Below, piece by piece: positions 1 to 8,207 of a DNA stretch of 64,000 nucleotides (positions are counted from its first letter, which is position 1; each line of letters opens with the position of its first letter). This DNA comes from Halorarius halobius (lineage in GTDB: Archaea; Halobacteriota; Halobacteria; Halobacteriales; Haloarculaceae), in NCBI RefSeq assembly GCF_024298865.1, contig NZ_CP101164.1:1-64000 (forward strand), given 5' to 3'. A model generated the notes under the pieces. The model had not been told where the DNA came from. It made no database searches and was given only the letters and a program-made list of their open reading frames with translations. A program made the translations under genes and the position numbers.

Positions 1-46
1 CCATTATTCACGGCTCTACGTGCCATTCTTCGACATTATCCATTAG

Positions 47-149
47 CCTAATTCATCTACATAATCTGAATATGCCATTCCCGGGGAGGATTGGTCGTGT
101 TTACCACCTGCATTATCTATATACATTAGGTGGATGAATTAGGTGGATG
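47..149. repeat. Repeat cluster upstream of the partition gene (possible operator or centromere)
   Basis: Two tandem copies of attaggtggatg lie at 125-136 and 138-149 with a 13-base period. The string gatgaattagg at 133-143 is the exact reverse complement of cctaattcatc at 47-57. The cluster ends about 55 bases before the ParA-like start at 206, where autoregulatory operators or plasmid centromeres usually sit. That repeats are present is seen directly; a partition or operator role is inferred from position only. Confidence 0.45.
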
Positions 150-205
150 GATTGGCTGTATGTCTGACGTACCTTTATTATGTAGACGAGCAATCTGTCG
201 AATAC

Positions 206-1117
206 ATGCCCATCACATATACCATCTACTCAGAATCGGGGGGCATTCACAAAACAACGTGGACCGCCAACCTCGCAGAAGCCCACGCTCGACAAGGGTT
301 CGATGTTCTCGTCATCGACCTCGACCACCAAGCCGCGAACCTCACCTACCTCTTTGATGTCGAGGAAGGTCGCGACGATCCCGATGCTGACAATCTCGTA
401 CGACACGTCCTCGGGCGGCCAGATGGGGACTTCGAGGATCTAATTCGCAGCACCGATGAGGGAGTCGACGTACTCCCTGCCCACAATATGCTAGAGGAGT
501 TCACCGAACTCCTCCTCCAACGCGAACGCTTCGAGGAGAACATGGGTGACGAATTTGACCGCTACGAGCAGCTCTACAACGTCCTCTGGGAGGAGAATGA
601 CGTGCAAGACGACTACGACGTGGTCATTATTGACCCGAACGCCCGCGCCGAGATTATGCTGTATAACGCCATCTACGCTACTCGTACCCTCGTCGCACCC
701 AGTAAACCAGCCGGGAAGGGCAACAAGAGTCTCGAGGGACTCGCAGAGCTCTTAGAGAGTATGAGTGAGAACCTTAGCATCGACGTCGGCGTAGCCGCAG
801 TCATTCTCTCTGGTGCTGGTACGACCAGCACACACACTCGCTATATCGAAGAAATGGAGGATGAGTACGGCATCGCCGCAACTATTGGCGAACGACAGAG
901 TATGATGGATGAGATGTGGGACGCCCAAGGAACGGCGTTCAAAGTCGTCGAGGAAGGTTGGCACAACGGTGAACCGGGAACCCGACGCCTCCGGGAGCGC
1001 GAAGTAGAAACACTCGAAACCATTCTCGAGATTGCCAACTACCTCACTGATGAGTTCGGCGTCGAACCGCCCCAGGAGCCGTCTCTCAATATTGAGGAGA
1101 CGGAGGTGGTGTCCTGA
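206..1117 (+). CDS. ParA-family partition ATPase
   Basis: A 303-residue ParA/MinD-type P-loop ATPase, expected to drive active segregation of the replicon by ATP-dependent binding to DNA and to a partner protein. The Walker A region at residues 9-18 reads SESGGIHKTT, keeping the catalytic KTT but lacking the usual signature lysine (Ser instead) and carrying His where glycine is normal. The following helix (TANLAEAHARQG) and the strand VLVIDLDHQ at about residue 37 are typical of ParA. ATG 206 is chosen over the upstream ATG at 143 because the family starts just before the first beta strand. The stop overlaps the next start (TGATG), implying translational coupling with the partner gene. It is followed, not preceded, by its likely partner, as in other par operons. 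Confidence 0.85.
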   Translation: MPITYTIYSESGGIHKTTWTANLAEAHARQGFDVLVIDLDHQAANLTYLFDVEEGRDDPDADNLVRHVLGRPDGDFEDLIRSTDEGVDVLPAHNMLEEFTELLLQRERFEENMGDEFDRYEQLYNVLWEENDVQDDYDVVIIDPNARAEIMLYNAIYATRTLVAPSKPAGKGNKSLEGLAELLESMSENLSIDVGVAAVILSGAGTTSTHTRYIEEMEDEYGIAATIGERQSMMDEMWDAQGTAFKVVEEGWHNGEPGTRRLREREVETLETILEIANYLTDEFGVEPPQEPSLNIEETEVVS

Positions 1118-1605
1118 TGGGGGGACTGAAGAAGGGAACCGGAAGCCTGGATTTCGATGAGGAGCCCGACGAGGAGGACGACGACGCAAAAGTGTCCGAG
1201 TCTGAGGCGGAGGAGAAATCAGCAGATGCAGAGGCTCAGCCAGACCAACAGGCCGAATCCGAATCGTCCACAGAGACGGTGTCTTCCTCAGAAGGAATGA
1301 CTCAGGCGGAGGCGCAAGCACAGACGCAGGCAGGGGAATTCGATATGGACAGCCTTCCCTACCTCGTGCAACGGCAGATGCGCGGTGCGTCGGTGAACGC
1401 TGACCGGACAAAGCAACTGCTGCTGGAGGTTCGTCCCTTTGTCAAAGATGGCGAAGAGGCGTTCCTCAACGATCTTCAAGACCTTGTCGACGGCCCAGTT
1501 TACAAAGGCGACGCTCGCGAAGCCGCGATGGTAATCGCGCAGGAACACCCCGAACTCGTCGCTGAAAAGCTCCGTGAGTGGGGTATCGAATACCTCGATA
1601 AATAA
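1117..1605 (+). CDS. Partition partner protein, ParB-like role inferred
   Basis: A 162-residue acidic protein translationally coupled to the ParA gene. Residues 1-75 are low complexity (runs of Glu, Asp, Ser, Gln and Ala, with repeated QAEAQAQTQ-like units) and probably disordered. The C-terminal 75 residues form the only folded-looking part, with predicted helices from about residue 76 (MDSLPYLVQRQMRG) to the end. No ParB nuclease motif or helix-turn-helix is evident, so the partner role rests on gene order and on similar pairs behind haloarchaeal parA genes. It may bind the centromere or stimulate the ATPase. It converges on the recombinase gene with about 95 bases between the two stops. 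Confidence 0.6.
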   Translation: MGGLKKGTGSLDFDEEPDEEDDDAKVSESEAEEKSADAEAQPDQQAESESSTETVSSSEGMTQAEAQAQTQAGEFDMDSLPYLVQRQMRGASVNADRTKQLLLEVRPFVKDGEEAFLNDLQDLVDGPVYKGDAREAAMVIAQEHPELVAEKLREWGIEYLDK

Positions 1606-1701
1606 ACCGAAAAGCACCGAGAACTCCGGTTCTTCCCGCCTTCTACGAGTCTGTCTGACGGTGCGACTGTCACAGATCGGTGCACAGCGGTTGCGGGGAG
1701 A

Positions 1702-2958
1702 TTACTCGCCGTCGGAATCAGGGTCGGAGTCGGCGCCGGCGTCGTGTCGAGCATGCGGTTCTTGATCATGTTCGGCGAACGCTGCTTCAGCGCGCTCGGC
1801 CAGCTCCCCCGCCTCGATGTGCGAGTAGTGCTCGCGAACGATCTCTTCGGAGTTGTCTAGGTATCGCGCCGCCTCAGCGTGCCCGTACGCTCGGACGAGC
1901 ACCTCCCCGACACCACGACGAGCGCCGTGGGGAGCGAGATATCCATGCTTATCGTCGAGGTCGATGCTCGCCTCCTCTGTGAGTCGCTTCAACACCTCGC
2001 GAGCGCCGTGTGTCGTCAGCGCGGGCGGGTCGATACCGTAGTCAGCGAGGAGTTCGATAGCCGCCCCCTCACCGTCGTTCACCATCTCCCGGCGGATTGC
2101 TTCGACCTCACTTGGTTCGTACCCTCGAGCTTTCATCTCCTGGGCGAACGTCTTCACCAGCGTCGGATAGTCCAGTGTCGGGAACACCGGCCACTCATCG
2201 CTCGGTGGGTCGATCACGCTCTTCAGCCGCTGAAGTGAGGGAATCGCTGGATCAGGCAGGGGTCGGTCGTCCCATCTCCCCGTCTTTCCGAGAACCTGGA
2301 TGTTGTTGTCCTTGAGGGAGACGTCTGCCCACCGTAGGCCATCACGACCACGCCGATCGTCGTTCCCATCGGCCAGTGTCTCCGCGCCACGAACCCCCGT
2401 GAAACAGAGCACGTAGACCAAGGCCCGGTCGCGACACGCCTTGATTGCAGCCTGGCGGTCACTCGCGATAGCGTCGATGGCTTCGTGTGCCTGCTCGTTA
2501 ACGTACTCGAGAAGCTCCGCCCGTTGCTCGGCAGACCACGCTTGCTGTTCCCCACTTTTCCGGCCTGTCTCTTCGGGGAGTGGCTCTTTTGCCCGTCGCC
2601 GTTGAGCGATATTCCCCGAGAGATAGCCTTCGCGGGCCGCCCAGCCACAGAATCCAGAGACGTGCGCGTAGTAATTCCGGATCGTTCCCTCGGTCCAACC
2701 CTGTCGCGAGAGATGCCGAGCATACTCGCGGAGATCGCCTACGGACAGCCCCCCGAATGTCACCGACGACGCCGGGCGATCACCCGCCAGGAACTCGATG
2801 AGACGATTCACCTCGCGTTCAGCGTGGCGTCGATACTGCCCGCTCTTGCCGTTGCGTCCCTTCCCCTTGTCCGTGAGGTAATCCTCAAGGACGTCGACGA
2901 TAGCAACTGCAGCGCCGTCTCTGTCACCCGTCTGCCTGTGCCTCTCGTCGGAACTCAT
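1702..2958 (-). CDS. Tyrosine recombinase / integrase (phage integrase family)
   Basis: A 418-residue site-specific recombinase of the XerC/D-lambda Int family. The N-terminal SAM-like core-binding domain covers about residues 18-115, ending in a GTIRNYYAHVSGFCGWA-type segment. The catalytic domain shows Arg190 (FTGVRGAE), Lys225 (LGKTGRW), the box His344-x-x-Arg347 (PHGARRG), His360 and the nucleophile Tyr378 (REHYSHI), so all active-site residues are present. It probably resolves plasmid dimers or integrates the element. An extra helical insert of about 60 residues lies between the Lys and His-x-x-Arg motifs. A perfect palindrome about 160 bases upstream could be its operator or binding site. 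Confidence 0.88.
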   Translation of the reverse strand: MSSDERHRQTGDRDGAAVAIVDVLEDYLTDKGKGRNGKSGQYRRHAEREVNRLIEFLAGDRPASSVTFGGLSVGDLREYARHLSRQGWTEGTIRNYYAHVSGFCGWAAREGYLSGNIAQRRRAKEPLPEETGRKSGEQQAWSAEQRAELLEYVNEQAHEAIDAIASDRQAAIKACRDRALVYVLCFTGVRGAETLADGNDDRRGRDGLRWADVSLKDNNIQVLGKTGRWDDRPLPDPAIPSLQRLKSVIDPPSDEWPVFPTLDYPTLVKTFAQEMKARGYEPSEVEAIRREMVNDGEGAAIELLADYGIDPPALTTHGAREVLKRLTEEASIDLDDKHGYLAPHGARRGVGEVLVRAYGHAEAARYLDNSEEIVREHYSHIEAGELAERAEAAFAEHDQEPHARHDAGADSDPDSDGE

Positions 2959-3450
2959 CGTGGTCCCCCACCGCGGTCTGGGTCGGTTGGTGTTCGCCCT
3001 CGATAGCGAGCGGAAAGTCCCTCAGATTCTGCAGGGTCGTCCTGAGTGGTTGTATCCCCGGGTTTGGGTGGCGTCATCGTACTCAGTGTGGCAGACGGCG
3101 GCTAGCTTCTTGAATCTGTTTACGTTTATCGCAGTAAACGTAAATACTCTACTCCGACAGCTAAACACCCCACAACTCTCGATAGACCTCCTCTACCCTC
3201 TGAATACGTCATTTTGACAGGGCCATAAATCGCATACCGCGATATACTTTTCCTTCGGTTGGAAGTTGAGACTACGGAGGGTTTAGTGGGCCTGTAATGC
3301 GTGGTTTCGGGCGAATCGGTGAGTGAATACTGCTTCAGGTTGCCGTCAAAACGATCATTCCTGTTGAATTTTCTATCATATGGACGATTTTCTGCAACTT
3401 AGGGTAGTGTTGCCACTCAGACGTCCATCTATCACGGGTAGAGAACCGGA
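2959..3450. other. Non-coding gap with a perfect 10-bp palindrome
   Basis: No gene is seen here. The stretch contains tttacgttta at 3119-3128 and its exact reverse complement taaacgtaaa at 3135-3144, separated by six bases, in an AT-rich patch. The remainder lies next to the transposase 3' end and may include the unrecognised left end of that insertion sequence. Confidence 0.5.
3119..3144. repeat. Perfect inverted repeat, arms of 10 bp, loop of 6
   Basis: The arms are tttacgttta and taaacgtaaa with the loop tcgcag. It lies about 160 bases upstream of the recombinase start, pointing to a regulator or recombinase binding site. It is not a typical terminator because the stem is AT-rich and no T-run follows. 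Confidence 0.6.
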
Positions 3451-5127
3451 CTACCCGATTCCGGTCTCCTTTTTCAACAGTGTGAGTGTATTATCGGCAG
3501 TCACCATCGGTGACCGTTCGTATTCTCCAGTCAACTCGACCTGCACGAGCAAATCGACCGCTCGCCAGATAGAGTACAACAGACAGGCGAACGCGAAGTA
3601 GAAGAATCGCAGCCCGAAATCCGTCGACGTCGTCGCGGCCATGAACCGCTTAATCGACCGATAGCCACTCTCGATCTCCCACCGATACCCATACTCGCTG
3701 AGAAAACCGCCACCCCGATTGGACATGAATACCGAGTACTGCCGGTGGTCGTCATGCTCGGAGTTCTCTTTCCGACGGTAGATCAGCGTCGTCTCGTGCC
3801 ACTCGTTCTTCCCGAGATGGAGCTTCCGGTCGGTCTCGTACCGGTCTTGGTCGCGCTGGAGCAATCGTTTTGCCTGAGCTTTCTCACTCGTCTGCATCCG
3901 CTTCGGCACGACGTAGGAGAGCCCGCGCTGGCTGATCATCTCCAGGATGTGCTGGCTGTCGAACTCTCGGTCCATCAGTACGTTATCGACGTGAACGAGA
4001 TCCTCAGCCGAGTCCAGCAAGTCCTCGACGATCTCCTTGCGTGACTCGCCTTTCCGTACCGGGCGAGCATCAAGGACGAGTGGGACGGCGTTGCCCACGA
4101 GCTGGACTGTCGCCCACTGGTAGGCGTACTCGTCGGTCTTCTCCTTCGTCCCGATAATCTCGTCCTCATGGCCCGTCCTATCGCCGGTAAAGGGGTCGTC
4201 CTCAGTGATGTCGATGGCGACGATGCCTGCGCGGAAGAACTCCTCTGTCTCTGCGGCCTCGTCAATGAGGTGACGGATCGCCTGTCGGTACATCTCGCGG
4301 ATCTGCTCAATGGAGAGATCGCGTACCTGGTCGCGATGACCATGCCCGAGTGGCGTTCGATTACGCGTCGACTCGTGGATGAAGCTCCGAGCGCCCTCGT
4401 TAGCCGCCAAGTTCTCTCGGAGCCCCAAGTAGGTCTGTAAGCCCCAGTAAGCGTTCTCGGGAATCTCACAGCCCTCGCCACGATTGAGCGAGAACGCGGG
4501 GAACACGACGCGACTGACGTGCTTGGTAACCGTCCCTGCCTCGTCAAGGATGGCCCGATCGTCGGGGTCTGCTTCAGCGGCGGCGTCGCCTTGATCCGGG
4601 AGGTTTCGTTCTGGTTCACGTGGTACAGCGACATCCGCATTTTGTGCTTTGATGAGGATCGTTCGAGCCGCTTTCTGGACCGTCTCGCGGAGATCTCCCG
4701 TGAAGCGCTCGTTCCAAGTGCGCCACAGTGTCGATTGGTTTGGGACTGACTCCAATCCTAAGCGTTCGCAGAGTGCGGGATGGCTATCGAGGTACTCAAC
4801 GAGATGTGTTTCGTGCTGCCATCCGTGGAGTTCCTTCAGCACGAACACGCGAAAAAGGGTGTCCATCTCGTAGCGTGTCGAACTTCCGTAGCGATCATAG
4901 GCCACGAACCTGAAGTAGGCTATCGGAAGTTCGCAGACGAACTGTTCGAGCGAGTTATGACCTGGGTGCGTAAACCAGATACTCGAGACGACTCGAACGT
5001 CCGATTCTAACCCACCGAGTGAGGAACGATCGTACAGCGGCGTCGAGTCATATGTGGGCCATTCGACGCGTTGCTGGTGCCCGATTCGTCGAAAGACGCT
5101 GCGGCGAGACTCACGAGTCGCGACCAC
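3451..5127 (-). CDS. DDE transposase of a haloarchaeal insertion sequence (IS4-superfamily type)
   Basis: A 558-residue transposase with a DDE catalytic core. The first Asp is in IVAIDITEDDP (about residue 304), the second in VLMDREFDSQ (about 385), and the Glu in YRWEIESGYRSIK (about 482), a Y-R-E-K-like signature of IS4-type enzymes. A winged-helix-like N-terminal part precedes it (LFRVFVLKELHGW region), and an acidic insert of about 40 residues lies before the core. The earliest start is GTG at 5127; the true start may be further in. No terminal inverted repeats could be matched with confidence in the flanks, so the element borders are unresolved. The broken copy at 14192-14650 is a diverged relative. 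Confidence 0.8.
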   Translation of the reverse strand: MVATRESRRSVFRRIGHQQRVEWPTYDSTPLYDRSSLGGLESDVRVVSSIWFTHPGHNSLEQFVCELPIAYFRFVAYDRYGSSTRYEMDTLFRVFVLKELHGWQHETHLVEYLDSHPALCERLGLESVPNQSTLWRTWNERFTGDLRETVQKAARTILIKAQNADVAVPREPERNLPDQGDAAAEADPDDRAILDEAGTVTKHVSRVVFPAFSLNRGEGCEIPENAYWGLQTYLGLRENLAANEGARSFIHESTRNRTPLGHGHRDQVRDLSIEQIREMYRQAIRHLIDEAAETEEFFRAGIVAIDITEDDPFTGDRTGHEDEIIGTKEKTDEYAYQWATVQLVGNAVPLVLDARPVRKGESRKEIVEDLLDSAEDLVHVDNVLMDREFDSQHILEMISQRGLSYVVPKRMQTSEKAQAKRLLQRDQDRYETDRKLHLGKNEWHETTLIYRRKENSEHDDHRQYSVFMSNRGGGFLSEYGYRWEIESGYRSIKRFMAATTSTDFGLRFFYFAFACLLYSIWRAVDLLVQVELTGEYERSPMVTADNTLTLLKKETGIG

Positions 5128-5281
5128 TACAGATGGATAGCCTGGACACGCTCAAGAATCCGTTTAACCGACTAGTATAGAGAGTCCTGTGGTCCGTTGA
5201 ACCCATCAATAAGCTCGGCCTGTGGTTATTAGCAGCCGGGAGTGGGGACGGCAATAACTCATCAGCGCCGAGCGAGGCGAT

Positions 5282-6778
5282 TCACTCTCGCGGGTAGGAG
5301 TACGCGAGGACCTCGTTCGCGTTCTCGTCCAAGACGATGACCGTGTCGCCGTCGTTGTTCCAGACAGGCTTCCCCGCGTCCCAGTAGAGATCGGTCTCCG
5401 TGGACTCGCCCGCTCCCGAGTGGAGGCGGAAGCTCTGCCCGGCCGCTAGGACGAACCCATCCGGGACCGCGAACTCTGCGCCGGCTGTGTCGCGAATCGT
5501 GTAATTCGAGAGGTCGAGTTTCTCGTCGCCGTCGTTCGTGAACTCGACATACTCCTCAGCGAGGTTCTTCCGGTCGTCATCCTCGGGGTCAACGTGCAAA
5601 TCGGAGACGACGAGCTGGGCTGGCTCCTCGTCTACGTTGTAGAATCCGCCCGGTTGCACAACATCGCGACCCCGGACGTACGTCTTCTCACCCGCCTTCG
5701 AGACCAGATAGCCGTACGCCGAATCCAGCGAGAAGTTCGCAGCCTTCGCCTTGTACTTCAGATACAGCGTGCCGCCCTGCTTCGTGTACGTCTGGGGCTG
5801 GGCGGCGTTCTGCCCCGCCAGATACTGCTTCGAGCCGAAGTTCACCGCGTAGTTCCCCGGGTCGAGATCGTCCGGGCCGACCCACTCGCTCTCGTCGACG
5901 CCGGCCGGCGGATCCTTCACCGCCACCGTCAGCAGGTCATTCGAGTACGGGTCGAACTCGGCTTCCTCGGAGTCCGGCATAATGTCGATGTTTGCCTTCT
6001 TCACCGTCTTCCCCTTCGGTGGCTTGATTTTCACCGGCTTCTCCTGATAGAGGTCGTGCCGGGTCAGATTGCCGAGGTCGCCCGAGATGAACGTCCAGGC
6101 GTCGACACCGCGCAGCGTCTTGGGGTTCACGCTGATGGTGAAGTCCGTGCGGTCGAGGACACCCCAGTACGCACCGCCGTCGCTGGTGTTCTCACCCCAT
6201 TCCCACTTCACCTTCTGATTGCCGCCCTCCCATTTCTCGAAATCGTCACTCACGCTCATCGGGTCGTCACGGACTGCCCACTCGCCTTGGTCGCGGCTCA
6301 ACCCCGAGAACGCGAATGTCGCCGTCCCTCCGTGGCCGACGTCAGCCGACCCATGCAGGAAGACGAGCGACGAATCGACCGGGCCGTCGTAAATGAACAT
6401 CCGCGAGACGGCGTCCTCTTCGATGATGTCCCCCTCGGGACTCGCAGACGTGTCCGTGTAATCGTAGAACTGCTCGACGTTCATCTCGTCCTTCGAGATC
6501 GGGTTGACCTGATACCGTAGATAGCCCTGCTGAAGGATGAACGAGGCCTCTTCGACTTCGGTGTCAGATGACATCGAGAGATATGCCCCTACCCCACCCA
6601 AGGCGATGACGCCTGCCGCACCGCCCCCTATCAGAAACTCCCGCCGTCCGAGTCCGGACCCGGACGTCTGTTCACCCCCAGCTTCCCCCCTACCTGCGTC
6701 TGTCCCCTCAGAGGATGCAGACGACTCTCGGCCCGACGGCTCATCAGTCGAGTCAGCCATCTCACGTGAAGTTCGCAT
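5282..6778 (-). CDS. Tat-exported surface protein with C-terminal lamin-tail domain
   Basis: A secreted or membrane-anchored protein of about 498 residues. An acidic Ser/Glu/Gly-rich N-terminus is followed by a twin-arginine signal, GRREFLIGGGAAGVIALGG, at about residues 44-62. Small and hydrophobic residues follow with no cleavage site that can be called. The middle is beta-rich. The last 110 residues (from about AQLVVSDLHVDPE) look like a lamin-tail domain: EYVEFTNDG, LDLSNYTIRD, DGFVLAAGQSFRL and a closing DGDTVIVLDENANEV segment. ATG 6778 is preferred, with ATG 6760 equally possible; a longer extension to 6988 is rejected because it would bury the signal. It diverges from the CapC-like gene across about 150 bases, suggesting shared regulation and a cell-surface role. 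The exact function is unknown. Confidence 0.7.
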   Translation of the reverse strand: MRTSREMADSTDEPSGRESSASSEGTDAGRGEAGGEQTSGSGLGRREFLIGGGAAGVIALGGVGAYLSMSSDTEVEEASFILQQGYLRYQVNPISKDEMNVEQFYDYTDTSASPEGDIIEEDAVSRMFIYDGPVDSSLVFLHGSADVGHGGTATFAFSGLSRDQGEWAVRDDPMSVSDDFEKWEGGNQKVKWEWGENTSDGGAYWGVLDRTDFTISVNPKTLRGVDAWTFISGDLGNLTRHDLYQEKPVKIKPPKGKTVKKANIDIMPDSEEAEFDPYSNDLLTVAVKDPPAGVDESEWVGPDDLDPGNYAVNFGSKQYLAGQNAAQPQTYTKQGGTLYLKYKAKAANFSLDSAYGYLVSKAGEKTYVRGRDVVQPGGFYNVDEEPAQLVVSDLHVDPEDDDRKNLAEEYVEFTNDGDEKLDLSNYTIRDTAGAEFAVPDGFVLAAGQSFRLHSGAGESTETDLYWDAGKPVWNNDGDTVIVLDENANEVLAYSYPRE

Positions 6779-6928
6779 CGTAAAGGGAAAAGTCAGGCGG
6801 CCAAATCGGCCGCAACATACGGCTGAGTGAACCCGCAGACCCGCCCAGCTCACTCTCGAGAGCAGCCACCACATTCTACTTCGCCTCCCACGAACACCCA
6901 GTCGACCCACATCTCTCGGGTGAATTGA

Positions 6929-8206
6929 ATGATTGTCGCTTCCTTCATAATGATCGTCGGCATCGCGACCGTCGCGGTCCTCTCCCACCGGGAAGGCTAC
7001 CGACTGGGCGGCGTGATGACTCTCCCCCTGCTCGTGATCTATACGTTTCGAGAACCTCTCTCACCCCTCATCTTCGTCGTCGGAACGACCGTCGCTTGGG
7101 GAGCACTCTGGGCCACACGAGAGTACACCCTGAATCACGGTCGTCGCGTGTTCCTCATTGCTGTCCTCACCGGTGCCTTTGCGACCATCCTCGCCGCCTA
7201 CATCATCTCCGTCCACACGCCCGTATACCTCCCATTCGCCGATGCAGAAGCCGTCGCGAGCATCTTCCCCGGAGTCGCCGCATACAATCTGATGCGTCTC
7301 GACGCTGACGATCGAGCCGCCGACGTCGGCCTGATGGTCGCTCTTTTCGTCGGTCTCATGCTCCTCGGCGTCGGCGGGCTGTTCTACTTCGAGGGGCGTC
7401 CGATACCGACACCACCCGTCCTGGCACTGCCGACGAGCGACTTCGTCACCTGTCTCGGAATCGAGCCACGATGCGAAGCCATTACGCAAATCACTCCTCA
7501 CTGGTTGGCAGTTGCACTCCTCGCTGTGGATGTCGCCATTTACGAGGGAGTACGGAAACGCTACGATCTACGTCTCGCCGGGATAATCGTCATCCCGCTC
7601 CTCGCCGTGTTCAGCGTGCGCCTAGAGCACACCGCCGCCCTCTTCGCTATCGGTGCCACCGTCGTCTTTCTCCTGCTTTCGAGTATCCACTGGCTCTCTC
7701 TGTTGTACGGTCGCGTCCTATTGGGTCTCTCGCTCACCTTCGGAAGCCTCTATGTACTCCTCATCGGCTCGTTCACAGGTACCGCTATCTCAGGACTCAC
7801 ACTGTTCTTCCTTGGGCTGTTCGTCGGTGTCGCCGCCTACAACCTTCATCGCGTTTCGCCATCGAATCGAACCGCCAGTATCCGCCTCTCCGCCAGCCTG
7901 TTCGTCTTCTTCTACGCCGTGCTGCTAGTGTTTGTCCAGATCCCACCCACTGGCCTCTTCTACGAGAACCACCTCGTCTACGCTCTCGTTGGCCTGCTTG
8001 TTCTCAGTCTCGCTGGTCGCGACCTCTACCGGCTCGAGCAGTCGCACCCCTCACTCGCTGCCTTCGCACGCGCATCTGTATTCGCAAATGTCGATGTCGA
8101 CGGCGCCGATGTCGAAACTTCACCACTCGTCTATACCGACGGGGATTCGAGCCCTTCTGATCAGACGAACGACAGCACCCCTACTCACACTCGTGAGGAA
8201 GAGTAA
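6929..8206 (+). CDS. CapC/PgsC-like membrane protein, duplicated (poly-gamma-glutamate type synthesis)
   Basis: A polytopic membrane protein of 425 residues with about ten or more hydrophobic segments and a hydrophilic Asp/Thr-rich tail of about 45 residues. It contains two similar halves. YRLGGVMTLPLLVIYTFREP in the first half corresponds to YDLRLAGIIVIPLLAVFSVR in the second, and FPGVAAYNLMRLDADDR corresponds to FVGVAAYNLHRVSPSNR. The VxAYNLxR and basic-loop signature resembles CapC/PgsC, the membrane partner of the CapB amide ligase, which is normally only about 150 residues long with one such unit. The next gene encodes a CapB-like ligase starting two bases downstream, which supports the assignment. 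The family is assigned by pattern and context, not by database search. Confidence 0.7.
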   Translation: MIVASFIMIVGIATVAVLSHREGYRLGGVMTLPLLVIYTFREPLSPLIFVVGTTVAWGALWATREYTLNHGRRVFLIAVLTGAFATILAAYIISVHTPVYLPFADAEAVASIFPGVAAYNLMRLDADDRAADVGLMVALFVGLMLLGVGGLFYFEGRPIPTPPVLALPTSDFVTCLGIEPRCEAITQITPHWLAVALLAVDVAIYEGVRKRYDLRLAGIIVIPLLAVFSVRLEHTAALFAIGATVVFLLLSSIHWLSLLYGRVLLGLSLTFGSLYVLLIGSFTGTAISGLTLFFLGLFVGVAAYNLHRVSPSNRTASIRLSASLFVFFYAVLLVFVQIPPTGLFYENHLVYALVGLLVLSLAGRDLYRLEQSHPSLAAFARASVFANVDVDGADVETSPLVYTDGDSSPSDQTNDSTPTHTREEE

Positions 8207-8207
8207 G

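Noticed and set aside
3451..5127. Terminal inverted repeats of the large transposase element
   Set aside because: Visual comparison of the flanks gave only matches of about 7 bases, which is not sufficient to place the ends.
5594..6520. Plus-strand frame of 308 codons opposite the lamin-tail gene
   Set aside because: It is Arg- and Val-rich antisense of a well-supported Tat-exported protein.
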